Part shown: positions 53,724 to 63,336 of the stretch, piece by piece | Layout of the letters: each line of letters begins with the position of its first letter | Numbering within the stretch: the first letter of the stretch is position 1 | NCBI RefSeq assembly: GCF_001043025.1 | Contig: NZ_JYLD01000001.1 | Span: 558,001-622,000 of the forward strand | DNA from: Pseudomonas helleri | Lineage (GTDB): Bacteria > Pseudomonadota > Gammaproteobacteria > Pseudomonadales > Pseudomonadaceae | Direction of reading: 5' to 3' | DNA: 64,000 nt | Notes under the pieces: model-generated | Told to the model about the DNA's origin: nothing | What the model saw: the letters and a program-made list of their open reading frames with translations, nothing else | The model's database searches: none | Made by a program: the position numbers and the translations under genes

Positions 53724-55205
53724 TTACTGAGGCGCTACACCGCCAAAGCGGGTGCCCATGAGGGTGACGAAGTCTTCGAGGCTCATTTTCTCCCCGTTGA
53801 AATTCACCACGCCGGCGGCATAGTTGAGCGACGCCAAAATGTTGCTGCCCTCAACGTTCGCCAGCCCGGTTTGCACCGCCATGACGCCCGCCAGTTCGCT
53901 GGTCATGTTGGCGACCTGGGCGATTTGTTTCGGGTCAGTCTGGCCGGCCAATTGCGCCTGAACGCTCGCCAGATCAGCAATCATGGGCTTGGACAGCTGC
54001 AGTTTGGCATCCAGCGAGGTCAGCATTTGCTTCACCACATCGAGCGGCGGTAGATCGAACGAAGCGGGCTGCGCCAGGCTGGTCGTGATGCTCAGTTGGC
54101 TCTCGCCGTTGGTGGTTTTGATGTTGAGTTTTTCCAGCGCCAGATTCGGCTTGGCCGCCAGCAGCGTGCTGACATCGGCTTGCACTTGGGTGTCTTCGGC
54201 CGGAGTCAGTTGCACCTTGGGCAGGGTGCCGTCGGCTTGTGGCTGGAACTTGTTCTGGTAGATCTGCAACAGCGACTGCATCGCTGGAATGTCCAGGTTG
54301 CTGGCAGACATGACCATTTCTGCGCTGCCCACGGGCTTGTCGTTGAACGTGACGTCACCCAGGCTGTAGGTCAGGCGCCCGGACATCAGGCGGTCTTTGG
54401 CCGAGGCGGAACCGGTGTACTCAAAGTTTTTGACCTTGAGCACCGATTGGGCCGCGCCGGAGGTCAGTTGCGCCTCGCTCAGCTCCAGCACGTTCTGGCC
54501 CAAGTAGAAACCGTAGGTGCTTTTGTTCAGGTCGCTGGCCAGGGTCAGCCCGCTCAGCTCGATCGACACCGGTGGAGTATCGGAAGGCGTGGCCAGGAGC
54601 TTGAGGTAGTCCATGTAGCCTTTGGCTTTGAGGTGCTGGGCGCCTTCATCGGTTTGGGCGCTGAGGTTCAGGCCCGAGAAACTGATGCGGGTTTTATCGT
54701 CCAGCGTAAGGTCGAAGGGCAGCAACTCCAGTTGCCCGTCCACCGAACGACCGTAGCCCAAGGTGACCTGGCCGATGAGAGGCGCTTGGTCCTTGGTGGC
54801 GGCGAACCATTTTTCGGTGAAGGGGGTTTTCTCAAGGGCGTAGTTGCTGACCGCCATGACCGGCGCCCACTTGAAGGTCTTGATGCGCGACCACGGTAAC
54901 GGGCCGTGCTCGATGTGATCGACAAACAACAGCTCAACCGGCTGTGGATCAGAACCTTCAGCATCATCCTGAAGGGTCAGGCGATAGTGCGCGGTGCTGC
55001 TGTAGAGGTGGGTCTCAATGGACACCAGTTCGATGCTGCCGTGGGTCGCGGAGCCGGCCAGTTGAGCGGCCATTTCTTTGTTGGCTTCTTCGATCGAGGT
55101 TTTGAGTTCGCCTTCGATTTTGGTGCCGGTGTACCAGGCGCCAGCCGTGTTCAAAACCCCTGCGATTACAACAATGCCGACCAGTACGCCTAATGGTTTG
55201 TTCAT
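53724..55205 (-). CDS. DUF945 (YdgA family) protein
   Basis: 493 residues: an N-terminal membrane anchor (about 5-25; LGVLVGIVVIAGVLNTAGAWYTG) and a long periplasmic beta-rich part typical of the YdgA family (GHIEHGPLPW-type motif seen as VDHIEHGPLPWSRIKTF). The role is unknown; E. coli YdgA is an inner membrane protein linked to alpha-amylase and motility effects. The ATG at 55205 is used because the codon before it is a TTG without a better site. Confidence 0.88.
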   Translation of the reverse strand: MNKPLGVLVGIVVIAGVLNTAGAWYTGTKIEGELKTSIEEANKEMAAQLAGSATHGSIELVSIETHLYSSTAHYRLTLQDDAEGSDPQPVELLFVDHIEHGPLPWSRIKTFKWAPVMAVSNYALEKTPFTEKWFAATKDQAPLIGQVTLGYGRSVDGQLELLPFDLTLDDKTRISFSGLNLSAQTDEGAQHLKAKGYMDYLKLLATPSDTPPVSIELSGLTLASDLNKSTYGFYLGQNVLELSEAQLTSGAAQSVLKVKNFEYTGSASAKDRLMSGRLTYSLGDVTFNDKPVGSAEMVMSASNLDIPAMQSLLQIYQNKFQPQADGTLPKVQLTPAEDTQVQADVSTLLAAKPNLALEKLNIKTTNGESQLSITTSLAQPASFDLPPLDVVKQMLTSLDAKLQLSKPMIADLASVQAQLAGQTDPKQIAQVANMTSELAGVMAVQTGLANVEGSNILASLNYAAGVVNFNGEKMSLEDFVTLMGTRFGGVAPQ

Positions 55206-55513
55206 CAAGTTGACCCGTTCAATGTCCGTTGTGTTGAAGATATGCGGTCTTTACTGAGCCCTTCATGGGCCAAAAAGTGGCAGCAGGTTATCACTCGCGG
55301 CGAGTCGACGCTGCGTTTCGCCCGCACCGATCAAGCGCACAGCGTAGACGCTATTGCGTAAAGCTTGCGAGCGTAGCGCCTGAAATAAGCGGCCCCGAGG
55401 ACAATCGTGCTGGCTTGGCCGATGACTACGCAGAATTCTCCTACGTAATTAAAAGCCCCATCCTAAAGCCAACATGATAATCCTCAGCCGCTCTGCACTG
55501 CGTGACAGTGTTG
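55206..55513. other. Intergenic region between the DUF945 and OMF genes
   Basis: 308 bp, with the DUF945 promoter on the minus strand and the 3' end of the efflux operon. A 70-codon plus-strand frame (55265-55477) has no family features and atypical composition; I do not count it as a gene. No clear terminator seen after the OMF stop. Confidence 0.6.
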
Positions 55514-56959
55514 TCAGGGTTTAGCCGCGACCGGGGCTTGGGCACGGCTACTTTCCCAGCCGCCACCCAGGGCCAGGAACAGATCGATCTGGCTCATCGC
55601 GACTTGGGTGTTGGCCGCCGCTAACTGAGCCCGCACATCGGTGTAGGTGCGCGTGGCTTGCAGGTCTGCGAGGAACGATTCACGCCCGGCAGCAAAGAAC
55701 TGATGGGTTTGGTCGGCCGCTGTTTTGGCCGAGGCATCCGCTTCGGCCAAGGCATCGCGGCGTTGCAGTGCAGCGGTGTATTGCACAAGGCTAGTTTGGG
55801 TTTCGCGGACCGCGTTCAGCACCACGCCATCAAAGCTTGCCAAGGCGCCTTGGGTGGTGGCTTCGGCTTCGCGGATTCGCGCCCGTGAGCCATTGGTGGG
55901 GATGGTCCAGCTCAGCAGCGGACCAAAGCCCCAGCGGTTGGTGGGCGCGGTGCCGAGGTTGTCGACGATCCCGACCGTGCCGATGGAGGCACCGATACTG
56001 ATGTCCGGGTACAACGAGCCGGTGGCTACGCCAATTTCGGCGGTTGCGGCGGCCAAGTGGCGCTCAGCCTGGCGCACGTCCGGGCGACGCTTGAGCAGCG
56101 CGGCACCGTCACCCACCGGGAGTAGTTGCGCGATGTGCGGCAGCTCATCGCAGGTGGCGAGATGGGCAGGCAGTTGGTCCAGCGGTTTGGCCAGCAGCAT
56201 CGATAAACGGAACAGCCCGGCCTGACGTTGAGCCTCATAGCGCGGCAGTTCAGCACGCAACGATTTGACTTGGGTTTCAGAACGCGTGACCTGGGTTTCA
56301 TCACCGCGCCCGGCATCGCGCAGGCGCTGGGTGAGCGCGGTGGTTTGCGCTTGCAGTTTTAACGACTCTTTGGCGATGCCCAGCTCTTCGTTGGCGGCGC
56401 AGACCTGCACGTAAGCACGCACCACGTCAGCGACCACGGTGATTCGCGCAGTGTCGGCGGCGGCTTGGGTGGCATCGGCGTTGGCCTGTGCTGCCTCAAT
56501 GCCGCGCTTTAACGTGCCCCACAAATCGAACTGGTACGAGGTGCTGATGCCCAGGTCACCGACGTTGGCCACCGGGACTTTATCCGCCAGCAAAAAGGCT
56601 TCGCCCGACTCTTGCAGGCGCTGGGCCCCGGCTTTGACCGAACCACTCCAGCCACCCGCCGACTCGGCCTGTTCAACCTGAGCACGCGCCCGCGCAAGGT
56701 TCGCCGCCGCTACGCGCAGGTTGGTGTTGGAGGCCATGGCCTGACGCACCAATTCATTCAGCGTCGGGTCTTGGTAGAGCTTCCACCAGTCAGTGGGCAC
56801 CGGCGCCGAGACGACGTTATCGCCCTCGCCCGCCAACGTGCCTTGCAGGTCTGGGCGCTGCTGGGCCGCGTCTTTGGGCAGGTGATAGTCCGGCCCGACC
56901 ATCTGGCAGCCGGCCAGCAGCAACCCCAGCCCTACGGCTGCCAGGCGAACCGCTTTCAT
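55514..56959 (-). CDS. Outer-membrane efflux lipoprotein (OprM/NodT family)
   Basis: 481 residues. The lipobox LLAGC gives a lipidated C18. Two OEP repeats follow (about 60-250 and 270-460), with the family patterns ANTNLRVAAANLARARAQVEQAES and LLKRRPDVRQAERHLAAATAEIGVA. It makes the outer-membrane duct for the efflux proteins encoded upstream. Its ATG overlaps the HlyD gene stop by 4 bp. It is the last gene of the operon. Confidence 0.92.
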   Translation of the reverse strand: MKAVRLAAVGLGLLLAGCQMVGPDYHLPKDAAQQRPDLQGTLAGEGDNVVSAPVPTDWWKLYQDPTLNELVRQAMASNTNLRVAAANLARARAQVEQAESAGGWSGSVKAGAQRLQESGEAFLLADKVPVANVGDLGISTSYQFDLWGTLKRGIEAAQANADATQAAADTARITVVADVVRAYVQVCAANEELGIAKESLKLQAQTTALTQRLRDAGRGDETQVTRSETQVKSLRAELPRYEAQRQAGLFRLSMLLAKPLDQLPAHLATCDELPHIAQLLPVGDGAALLKRRPDVRQAERHLAAATAEIGVATGSLYPDISIGASIGTVGIVDNLGTAPTNRWGFGPLLSWTIPTNGSRARIREAEATTQGALASFDGVVLNAVRETQTSLVQYTAALQRRDALAEADASAKTAADQTHQFFAAGRESFLADLQATRTYTDVRAQLAAANTQVAMSQIDLFLALGGGWESSRAQAPVAAKP

Positions 56960-57858
56960 TGCGCCTTCTCCTGTGCCGGCTTGGCTTTGGGCGAGTCCGG
57001 GATGATGGAAACGGTCGCCGTGCGGCCCGCGATCATGCGGAAGTCAGCGGGCACATCATCAAACACGATGCGCACCGGAATCCGTTGCGCCAGCCGTACC
57101 CAACTGAAGGCCGGGTTCACGTTGGGCAGCAGGTTCTGGCCGCTGGTGCGGTCGCGGTCTTCGATGCCGGCCACGATGCTTTCGACATGGCCACGCAAGC
57201 GGGCGTCGTCGCCGATCACGCGGATATCAACGCTTTGGCCCACGTGAATGCCATCGAGTTTGGTTTCTTCGAAATAGCCGTCGATGTGGAAGGAGCTGCT
57301 GTCGACAATCGACAACACAGGCCGCCCGGCGGTCACGAACTCGTTAACCCGAGGGGCGCGGTCGTTGACGTAGCCATCAACCGGGCTGCGCACCACGGTG
57401 CGGTCGAGGTTGAGCTGGGCGCTGTCGACGGCCACTTCGGCCTCGGTGAGCGCGGCCTGGGCGCGCATTTCTCGCGACTGGCTTTCTTCCAGTTGCTCAC
57501 GGGCAACGAGGTTGCCCAACCCCCGGTTGCGGCGGTTTTCACGCTGGGCCTGGGCCAGGGTTTCTTTACGGTCAGCCACGGTCGCCTGCGCCTGACGCAA
57601 AGCCAGTTTGAAGCGGTCCTGGTCGATGACGAACAACACTTGGTCGCGCGTCACGGGCTGGTTGTCGCGCACATCGACTTGCTTGATGAGGCCCGACACG
57701 TCAGGGGAAATTTGCACCACGTCTGCGCGGATGTGGCCATCGCGCGTCCAGGGAGCAAACATGTAGTACATGGTCATGCGCCAGACCACGACGCAGGCAA
57801 ACGCCACCACCAACAAGGTGAGAACAACGCGGCCCAAGGTCAATAAAGGTTTTTTCAT
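56956..57858 (-). CDS. HlyD/AaeA-like periplasmic adaptor
   Basis: 300 residues: N-terminal membrane anchor (about 8-28), biotinyl-lipoyl-like half (RADVVQISPDVSGLIKQVDVRDNQPV), a coiled-coil hairpin (about 75-150), then the second half (RTVVRSPVDGYVNDRAPRVNEFV) and a beta-barrel. It links the FUSC pump to the OMF duct. Overlaps both neighbours by 4 bp. Confidence 0.92.
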   Translation of the reverse strand: MKKPLLTLGRVVLTLLVVAFACVVVWRMTMYYMFAPWTRDGHIRADVVQISPDVSGLIKQVDVRDNQPVTRDQVLFVIDQDRFKLALRQAQATVADRKETLAQAQRENRRNRGLGNLVAREQLEESQSREMRAQAALTEAEVAVDSAQLNLDRTVVRSPVDGYVNDRAPRVNEFVTAGRPVLSIVDSSSFHIDGYFEETKLDGIHVGQSVDIRVIGDDARLRGHVESIVAGIEDRDRTSGQNLLPNVNPAFSWVRLAQRIPVRIVFDDVPADFRMIAGRTATVSIIPDSPKAKPAQEKAQ

Positions 57859-58064
57859 GTCATCAAATATCGACTAAACGAATCCACAACGCCGAGTAGC
57901 AGAGCGTAGAGACCGACGTTGAACAAAGCCCGGTGCCAGACCAGGCGGTAAAAGTGCAGACGCGTAAGAACCGCGTGAACCGCTAAAAACAGCAGGTAGG
58001 TGATGCCCATCAATACCAGGAGCGTAGGCAGGAAAACCCCGCTGATATCGATATCTCCGATCAT
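57855..58064 (-). CDS. DUF1656 small membrane protein (AaeX-like)
   Basis: 69 residues with two hydrophobic helices (about 10-30 and 45-62). The start IGDIDISGVFLP is typical of DUF1656 proteins, found between FUSC and HlyD genes, as AaeX is in aaeXAB. The role in the pump is unknown. Overlaps both neighbours by 4 bp. Confidence 0.9.
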   Translation of the reverse strand: MIGDIDISGVFLPTLLVLMGITYLLFLAVHAVLTRLHFYRLVWHRALFNVGLYALLLGVVDSFSRYLMT

Positions 58065-60151
58065 AGCGGCGCTCCGTCAATGCCTTGCACGTGTGGGTGC
58101 TGCAGGTCGTCGTTATCCACAATGAACTCCACACCCGGCAGCAGGGCCAGACGCAAGCCGCTGAGGGCATGCAGCAGGTGAACCCGTGCATCGCTTTCGT
58201 CTTGCAGGGCATTGGCGTTGAGCGCGCGCCGGGTTCGATCCATGGTCATTTGCAGACCGCTGGGGATAGGTAAACGCTCACCGGCCATCAGGCAGGTGCG
58301 GAAATAATCCCCCACGTCGCTGACCACTTGGCGCAACAGCAATTGCGGCCCGCCGGTGACGCGCGGGGCGTAGGCCAGCAGGTCGAGGAGGTTGAGCGCC
58401 ACACGCAGTTCACGCAGCGCAATGCCGGTGTCTTGCCCGGTCATGGCCAGACGCGGCAGGTGCTGCATCAAGCGGTCGAGCATTTGCGCGCCCATTTGCC
58501 GGTGCTCGGCCAAGGTTGCGGGTTTGGTCAACCGCACGATGTCGCGCCAGCTGAACCGGGTCAGCCGTTTAGCCGCAAGTTCCGCGCCGAAGGGGCGCGC
58601 AATCAAGGTCCAGATGAAGGCAAACAGCAGCCCGATGGGGCCAGCCAGGTTGGCGTTCATGAAGACCTGAAAGTCAGCGTCGTAGGCACCTTGAATGCTG
58701 ATGAAGGACGCGGTGTTGACGATGGTCAGCAAGGTGCCCAGGTAAAAGCGCGGCTGGACGGTCAGGGTGCCGACGCAAATAAACGGCACGGCAAACGCCA
58801 GCACCAGCATGGGGAAGTCATGCAGGTTGGGCAGGATGACGAACAGGTAGAGGCTGGCGAACAGTACTGAGAGCGAGGTCCAGAAAAAGAACCGGTAAAT
58901 CTGCGGGGCCGGGTCATCCATGGCGGCGAAAAAGCTGCAGGCGACGGCCGCCAAAATGACTGCGCTGGCGCCGTCTGTCCAACCGAGCAGAATCCATAGC
59001 ACGCAGGCGACGACGATCGCCGTTACAGTGGAGAACGCGGAATAGAGCATGAGGCCGCGGTCCAGAAACGGTGTCAGCCGACCCAGCCGCCAGTGCCGGT
59101 AAACCGCTCGCCAGACGGTTTGATCACCGGTGGAGATGGCCAGTTGCAGGCTGCGGCAGTCTTGCCACAAGTCGATCCACTCCCCCAGGCGGTAGAGCAC
59201 GTTGGAGAGCAATAGCTGGCGGCGATCATCCAGGGCTTCGGCGCTGGGTTGCAGGTGCTGCAGCTCGTTGCGCAGCGCTTGCCATTGTTCGACGGGTGCG
59301 CCTTCGCTGGTGGTTTCAAGCCAGGTGCGCGCGTGTTGCAACACCGGCGTGACTTTATCGACCAGCTCCGGGGTTCGGCGCTCCAGGGCGTAAAGGGCGT
59401 CGTCGAGGGCATCCACCACGGGCAGCAGATGGATCATGCGCCCGCGCAGTTCTTTGGTGTTGCGAACCGTTTGCGGGTGCGCGCCTTCGTGGGGTAACTG
59501 ACCGATCATCAGCTCCAGGGTGTTGAAGGTCGAGACCATTGAGGCGCGCAGGCCACTGGCTTTGCCGGGGTCAACCTCGCGGGACAAAAAGTACTGACTG
59601 TAATTGGCGGCATCGGTGAACCACTTGGCCGATGAGTCGATGAACACCGGTGTGAGGCGTCGAGGCCAGAACATGCTGCCCACCACGGCCGCACAAACGA
59701 TGCCGAGCATGATCTCTTCGGTACGCGAGACGGCGATGTCAAAGACGTTGAGCGGGTTATCCACAATCGGCAAGGCGATCATCGGCATGGTGTAGCCCGC
59801 CAGCATGAAGACGTAGCTGTTGGCGGTGCGCAGGTGCAATGACAAGAACAGCAGGATGCCCGTCCACAGCGCAATCACCAGCACCAGCAGAAACGGTGTC
59901 TGGACAAACAGCGGGACAAAGAACACCGCCGCCGAAGCCCCCAGCAGCGTACCAATGGCGCGGTAGATCGCCTTGGAGCTGGTGGGGCCGACAAAGGGGC
60001 TGGAGACGATGTAAACCGTGGCCATCGCCCAATAGGGGCGGGGCATTTCCATGAGCAGGGCGATGTACAGCGCGATCATGGAGGCGGCAAACGTCCGCAC
60101 GCCGTAGAACCAGTCACGGGCGGGCGGCATGCTGCTGAAAAAGCCGTTCAA
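58061..60151 (-). CDS. FUSC/AaeB-like inner-membrane efflux pump
   Basis: 696 residues with two sets of about five membrane helices (about 15-175 and 365-520), separated by a cytoplasmic helical domain. The start WFYGVRTFAASMIALYIALLMEMPRPYWAMATVYIVSSPFVG is the FUSC signature. AaeB in E. coli exports p-hydroxybenzoate, so aromatic acids are likely substrates. Overlaps the MarR gene by 4 bp. Confidence 0.92.
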   Translation of the reverse strand: MNGFFSSMPPARDWFYGVRTFAASMIALYIALLMEMPRPYWAMATVYIVSSPFVGPTSSKAIYRAIGTLLGASAAVFFVPLFVQTPFLLVLVIALWTGILLFLSLHLRTANSYVFMLAGYTMPMIALPIVDNPLNVFDIAVSRTEEIMLGIVCAAVVGSMFWPRRLTPVFIDSSAKWFTDAANYSQYFLSREVDPGKASGLRASMVSTFNTLELMIGQLPHEGAHPQTVRNTKELRGRMIHLLPVVDALDDALYALERRTPELVDKVTPVLQHARTWLETTSEGAPVEQWQALRNELQHLQPSAEALDDRRQLLLSNVLYRLGEWIDLWQDCRSLQLAISTGDQTVWRAVYRHWRLGRLTPFLDRGLMLYSAFSTVTAIVVACVLWILLGWTDGASAVILAAVACSFFAAMDDPAPQIYRFFFWTSLSVLFASLYLFVILPNLHDFPMLVLAFAVPFICVGTLTVQPRFYLGTLLTIVNTASFISIQGAYDADFQVFMNANLAGPIGLLFAFIWTLIARPFGAELAAKRLTRFSWRDIVRLTKPATLAEHRQMGAQMLDRLMQHLPRLAMTGQDTGIALRELRVALNLLDLLAYAPRVTGGPQLLLRQVVSDVGDYFRTCLMAGERLPIPSGLQMTMDRTRRALNANALQDESDARVHLLHALSGLRLALLPGVEFIVDNDDLQHPHVQGIDGAPL

Positions 60152-60606
60152 GACGCCGCTCCGTCAGGCAGTTGGCCTGCGGCTTCAAAGGCTTTGATGA
60201 CTCTCAAGGCAGCTTCTTGATCGGCGACTGAAATATCGGCCAATGCTGCACGCCGCAGTTGTACCAACTGGGCTTCAATGGACTGCACCAAGGTTCGACC
60301 GACGGGCGTAAGGCTCAGGGTTTTGGCGCGGCGATCGCTGGCGTCTTCGTTGCGCACCACGTAACCGGCCTTGCACATCTGATCGAGCAGACGCACCAGC
60401 GACGGGCTTTCCATGCCCGCCGCCTGGGCCACGGTCACTTGCCGCACGCCCTCGCCCAAGCGGCCGATTATCAGCAGCGGCATGGCGCAGGCTTCGGAGA
60501 TGCCGAAGTTGACCAGCGTGGTCTGGCAGACGCGACGCCAATGACGGGTCGCAACCACCATACCGGTGCTGATGCTCATTTGGAGTTGATCTAGAGAGTC
60601 AGGCAA
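60148..60606 (-). CDS. MarR-family regulator of the efflux operon
   Basis: 152 residues. Winged helix at about 40-110 (VTVAQAAGMESPSLVRLLDQMCKAGYVVRNEDASDRRAKTLSLTPVG). First gene of the pump operon, so autoregulation by an aromatic ligand is likely. The start at 60606 is TTG; an ATG at 60579 (MSISTGMVV) is an alternative. Neither has a strong ribosome site. Confidence 0.88.
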   Translation of the reverse strand: MPDSLDQLQMSISTGMVVATRHWRRVCQTTLVNFGISEACAMPLLIIGRLGEGVRQVTVAQAAGMESPSLVRLLDQMCKAGYVVRNEDASDRRAKTLSLTPVGRTLVQSIEAQLVQLRRAALADISVADQEAALRVIKAFEAAGQLPDGAAS

Positions 60607-60621
60607 GAGACATCACATAAT

Positions 60622-60635
60622 GTTAGTTTGCTAAC
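60622..60635. promoter_or_regulatory. Candidate MarR operator
   Basis: GTTAGTTTGCTAAC: two overlapping dyads (GTTAG/CTAAC, and TAGTT/AACTA one step on), 16 bp before the MarR start. TAGTTNNCTAACTA-like sites are common for this regulator family. Confidence 0.6.
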
Positions 60636-60679
60636 TATTAATACTGCTCGGCCAGATGATCACAGTCAAGTGTTACGAA

Positions 60680-62302
60680 TTAATTCTGCTGACCTGTTGT
60701 CTGTTTTGTGAGCAGATCAGCGCCGCAATCAGCCGCGCCGCAGCTCAAATATAGTCGAACCTGGGTGTCATCGATGGTCAGATCCTGGGTTTTGTGCCAC
60801 CCGGACGGAATGGGCGCGAAGTCGTCCGGCTGCACGCTGCTGCTGATCAGCCAGATGCGCCCTGGGGTGGCGGGCAGGTCGGCCAGATGGTCGACGTAGA
60901 TCTTGGCGCCGTCCTCGTTCACCAGCGTCCCGAAACCATAGGCCGTCGGCCGCCCGGACACACCGTCTGGCGTGGGCGGTGTGTAGAGCATGGGTTGGGC
61001 TGGGGTTTTGTTGTAGTAAACGTAACTGAAGTACCAGAACAGATCGCTGACGATGATTCGGTCACCCGGCAGGAACTGCTGATTCACGTGCTCAGCCAGT
61101 TGGTCAAAGTGGTCGGCGTCGCTGCTGAAGTTGCTGCGCAGGCCCACACTTTCAACGCCCATGAACAGCACAAGCACTGCAATTGCTATAACGCGTTTGT
61201 GCACAAGCAGGCGGTCGACCGCGATGGCGACGAGCAATGGCAAGCCCAGCGCGGCAAAACTCACGTAGCGCTCGATGAACATGGGCGAGATAAACGACAG
61301 GGCGTAAATCGCCAGGATCGGCAGCAAGGTGTAGATCGCAATGAGCGCGTGAAATTTATAAGGGGATGCATCGCGCACGGCGATCCAGATCACGCCTGCA
61401 AACAGCGCCAAGGGGGCCAGCCAAAATACCGGCCAAGGCAGGGTATCGCCTTCGTCTTGTGTCAGAAGCTGCCAGACCATGGCCGGTAAAGAGCGCGCAT
61501 CGACAGGCGGTTCCCAGCCCACATCGCCACCGGCTTTTAGCTCGTGCATGTGTTGCAGCAGATCTACCAGGCCCGGCAGCCAGGGCAGGAACAAGATGAC
61601 GATGCCGGTGTTGGCCAGCCACCAGGCCGGCCGCTTGATCACGTTGCCCGCTGCACTGTGACGAGTGCTCAGTAGCAGCAGGTACAGCCAGTGCGCCATG
61701 ACGCAAAAAGCAGCGAAGTAATGGGTGTAGAACGCTGCGGTCATCAGCGCCGCGTAGACGGCCAGATAGCGCGTTTTATCGGGGTTTTTGACCCAATAGA
61801 CCAAGGCAATGGTTGCACCGATCAGCCACATGCCCAGCAGCGAATACATGCGCACTTCCTGGCTGTAGCGCACGGCTGTCGGCAACAACGCCAACAGGAT
61901 ACCTGCCAGCAACGCAGCCCTTTGGGTCGCGACCAGTCGCACCAGCCACATCCCGAGAAACACCGTGGCGATCCCGGGTAAAACGCTCAGGGCACGGATC
62001 GAGGCCAGGCTGTCACCGAACACGCCCATCCAGCCATGCAGAAGCATGAAATACAGCGGTGGATGAACATCGTGTGCGGCATGAATCCAGATGCCGCTGA
62101 GCGAGTAGTTGCTCAGCATCAAGCTGGAGCCTTCGTCACACCAGATGGACGAGCTGGTTGAGCCGTAAAATCGTACGGCCGTGGCCACCAGCAAAATGCA
62201 CCACAGCCACGGCTGGAGAAACAGTCGAGTCAGTGCGTTGTGGGACGGTTCAGGGCGTTGAAACAGTTGCTCGTCGACATCGCTATTACTGAGTACGCCC
62301 AT
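60680..62302 (-). CDS. ArnT/GT39-like membrane glycosyltransferase
   Basis: 540 residues and about ten membrane helices. The first periplasmic loop carries the acidic pair D56-E57 in SIWCDEGSS, the catalytic/metal motif of the PMT/GT-C fold, followed by HAAHDVHPPLYFMLLHGWMGVFG. It uses a polyprenyl-phosphate sugar to modify a lipid or protein at the periplasmic face. No partner genes nearby, so the acceptor is unknown. The C-terminal 150 residues are soluble. Confidence 0.85.
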   Translation of the reverse strand: MGVLSNSDVDEQLFQRPEPSHNALTRLFLQPWLWCILLVATAVRFYGSTSSSIWCDEGSSLMLSNYSLSGIWIHAAHDVHPPLYFMLLHGWMGVFGDSLASIRALSVLPGIATVFLGMWLVRLVATQRAALLAGILLALLPTAVRYSQEVRMYSLLGMWLIGATIALVYWVKNPDKTRYLAVYAALMTAAFYTHYFAAFCVMAHWLYLLLLSTRHSAAGNVIKRPAWWLANTGIVILFLPWLPGLVDLLQHMHELKAGGDVGWEPPVDARSLPAMVWQLLTQDEGDTLPWPVFWLAPLALFAGVIWIAVRDASPYKFHALIAIYTLLPILAIYALSFISPMFIERYVSFAALGLPLLVAIAVDRLLVHKRVIAIAVLVLFMGVESVGLRSNFSSDADHFDQLAEHVNQQFLPGDRIIVSDLFWYFSYVYYNKTPAQPMLYTPPTPDGVSGRPTAYGFGTLVNEDGAKIYVDHLADLPATPGRIWLISSSVQPDDFAPIPSGWHKTQDLTIDDTQVRLYLSCGAADCGADLLTKQTTGQQN

Positions 62303-62566
62303 GTTTCACCTGATGTGCATTAAGACTACGACTGGAGCCGTATTAACTGTCGCGATTGTAGGGCACAAACCACAGGAAAAGGGGAACCGTCCACACGGAA
62401 CAGCGCAAGAAAAAAACAGTGGAAGCCTTTGTAATCTCTTGGCTTACCGCCGCGTTAGACTAGCGCGCTTACGGTGGGCACATCGTTATCAAAGCCTATT
62501 CGTTACAAGGTTTGACAGAAATAGAGTCAGTGCCTAACGTAAATTGGATCCAAATAAACGTGCTGA

Positions 62567-63289
62567 ATGTCCACAGCGGGTAGCGTCAACGTGACCGTCA
62601 AAAAGAACTTATTAAGCAGTATTGAAGTACACGGGGCGATTCCAGCGCATCTGGCGCGATCAGTGATTGAAGAGTCGCTGCGCAACGCCATTCTCGATGG
62701 GCGCTTGCCCTGCGGGACGGCTATTCGTCAGCAGGCCCTGGCCGCCTTGTTTGGTGTGAGCCGCATGCCGGTTCGTGAAGCCCTGCGCCAACTTGAAGCC
62801 CAGGGGTTGCTGCAGGTCGTCCAATACAAAGGCGCGGTGGTTGCGCCTTTGATTCAGGATGATTCGCTGGAAACCTACACGCTGCGGTTTTTACTGGAAG
62901 CGCAGGCTTTGCGCTTGTCACTGCCATTACTTGGCGAAGAGGATTTCAAGACCGCGTCGGCTTGCATTGAAGCGCTTGAGGTCGAAACGGATTTCGGAAA
63001 AATCGGCACGCTCAATCGGCTTTTTCACCAAGCGCTTTACGCTAAAGCCCCTAACAAGAAACTGTTGGCACTGATCGAAACGGGGCTTGTGGAAGAGGAG
63101 CGCTTTTTGCGCTTTAACCTCGAGCAGATGGGCTTGGGCAGATTGCCTCAGGACGATCATCGGGCGTTGCTGCGTCATGCCCGGGCTAGGGATGTAGAGG
63201 CGTGTGTGAATGAACTGGAGCAGCATTTGCAGCGCGGTGTCAATGCGATTATTCGCTACCTCCAGGATCAGAAATCAAAACAGCCCTGA
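62567..63289 (+). CDS. GntR-family transcriptional regulator (FCD domain)
   Basis: 240 residues. Winged helix at about 25-95 (LRNAILDGRLPCGTAIRQQALAALFGVSRMPVREALRQLEAQGLL), then the helical FCD domain. No candidate target operon is adjacent: the flanking genes are a glycosyltransferase (divergent) and a chemoreceptor (convergent). The effector is unknown. Confidence 0.9.
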   Translation: MSTAGSVNVTVKKNLLSSIEVHGAIPAHLARSVIEESLRNAILDGRLPCGTAIRQQALAALFGVSRMPVREALRQLEAQGLLQVVQYKGAVVAPLIQDDSLETYTLRFLLEAQALRLSLPLLGEEDFKTASACIEALEVETDFGKIGTLNRLFHQALYAKAPNKKLLALIETGLVEEERFLRFNLEQMGLGRLPQDDHRALLRHARARDVEACVNELEQHLQRGVNAIIRYLQDQKSKQP

Positions 63290-63310
63290 CACATTGAATG
63301 CCAGGGCTGT
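63277..63310 (-). terminator. Intrinsic terminator of the chemoreceptor gene
   Basis: CAGCCCTG (63281-63288) and CAGGGCTG (63302-63309) form a perfect 8-bp stem. On the minus strand it is followed by TTTTGATTTC, which fits the end of the chemoreceptor transcript. It overlaps the last bases of the convergent GntR gene (TGA at 63287-63289). Confidence 0.75.
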
Positions 63311-63336
63311 GGATAACTTATTGAGGGCGGTGGGGC

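Noticed and set aside
55265..55477. A 70-codon plus-strand frame between the DUF945 and OMF genes
   Set aside because: No family likeness, no clear ribosome site, and composition unlike neighbours.
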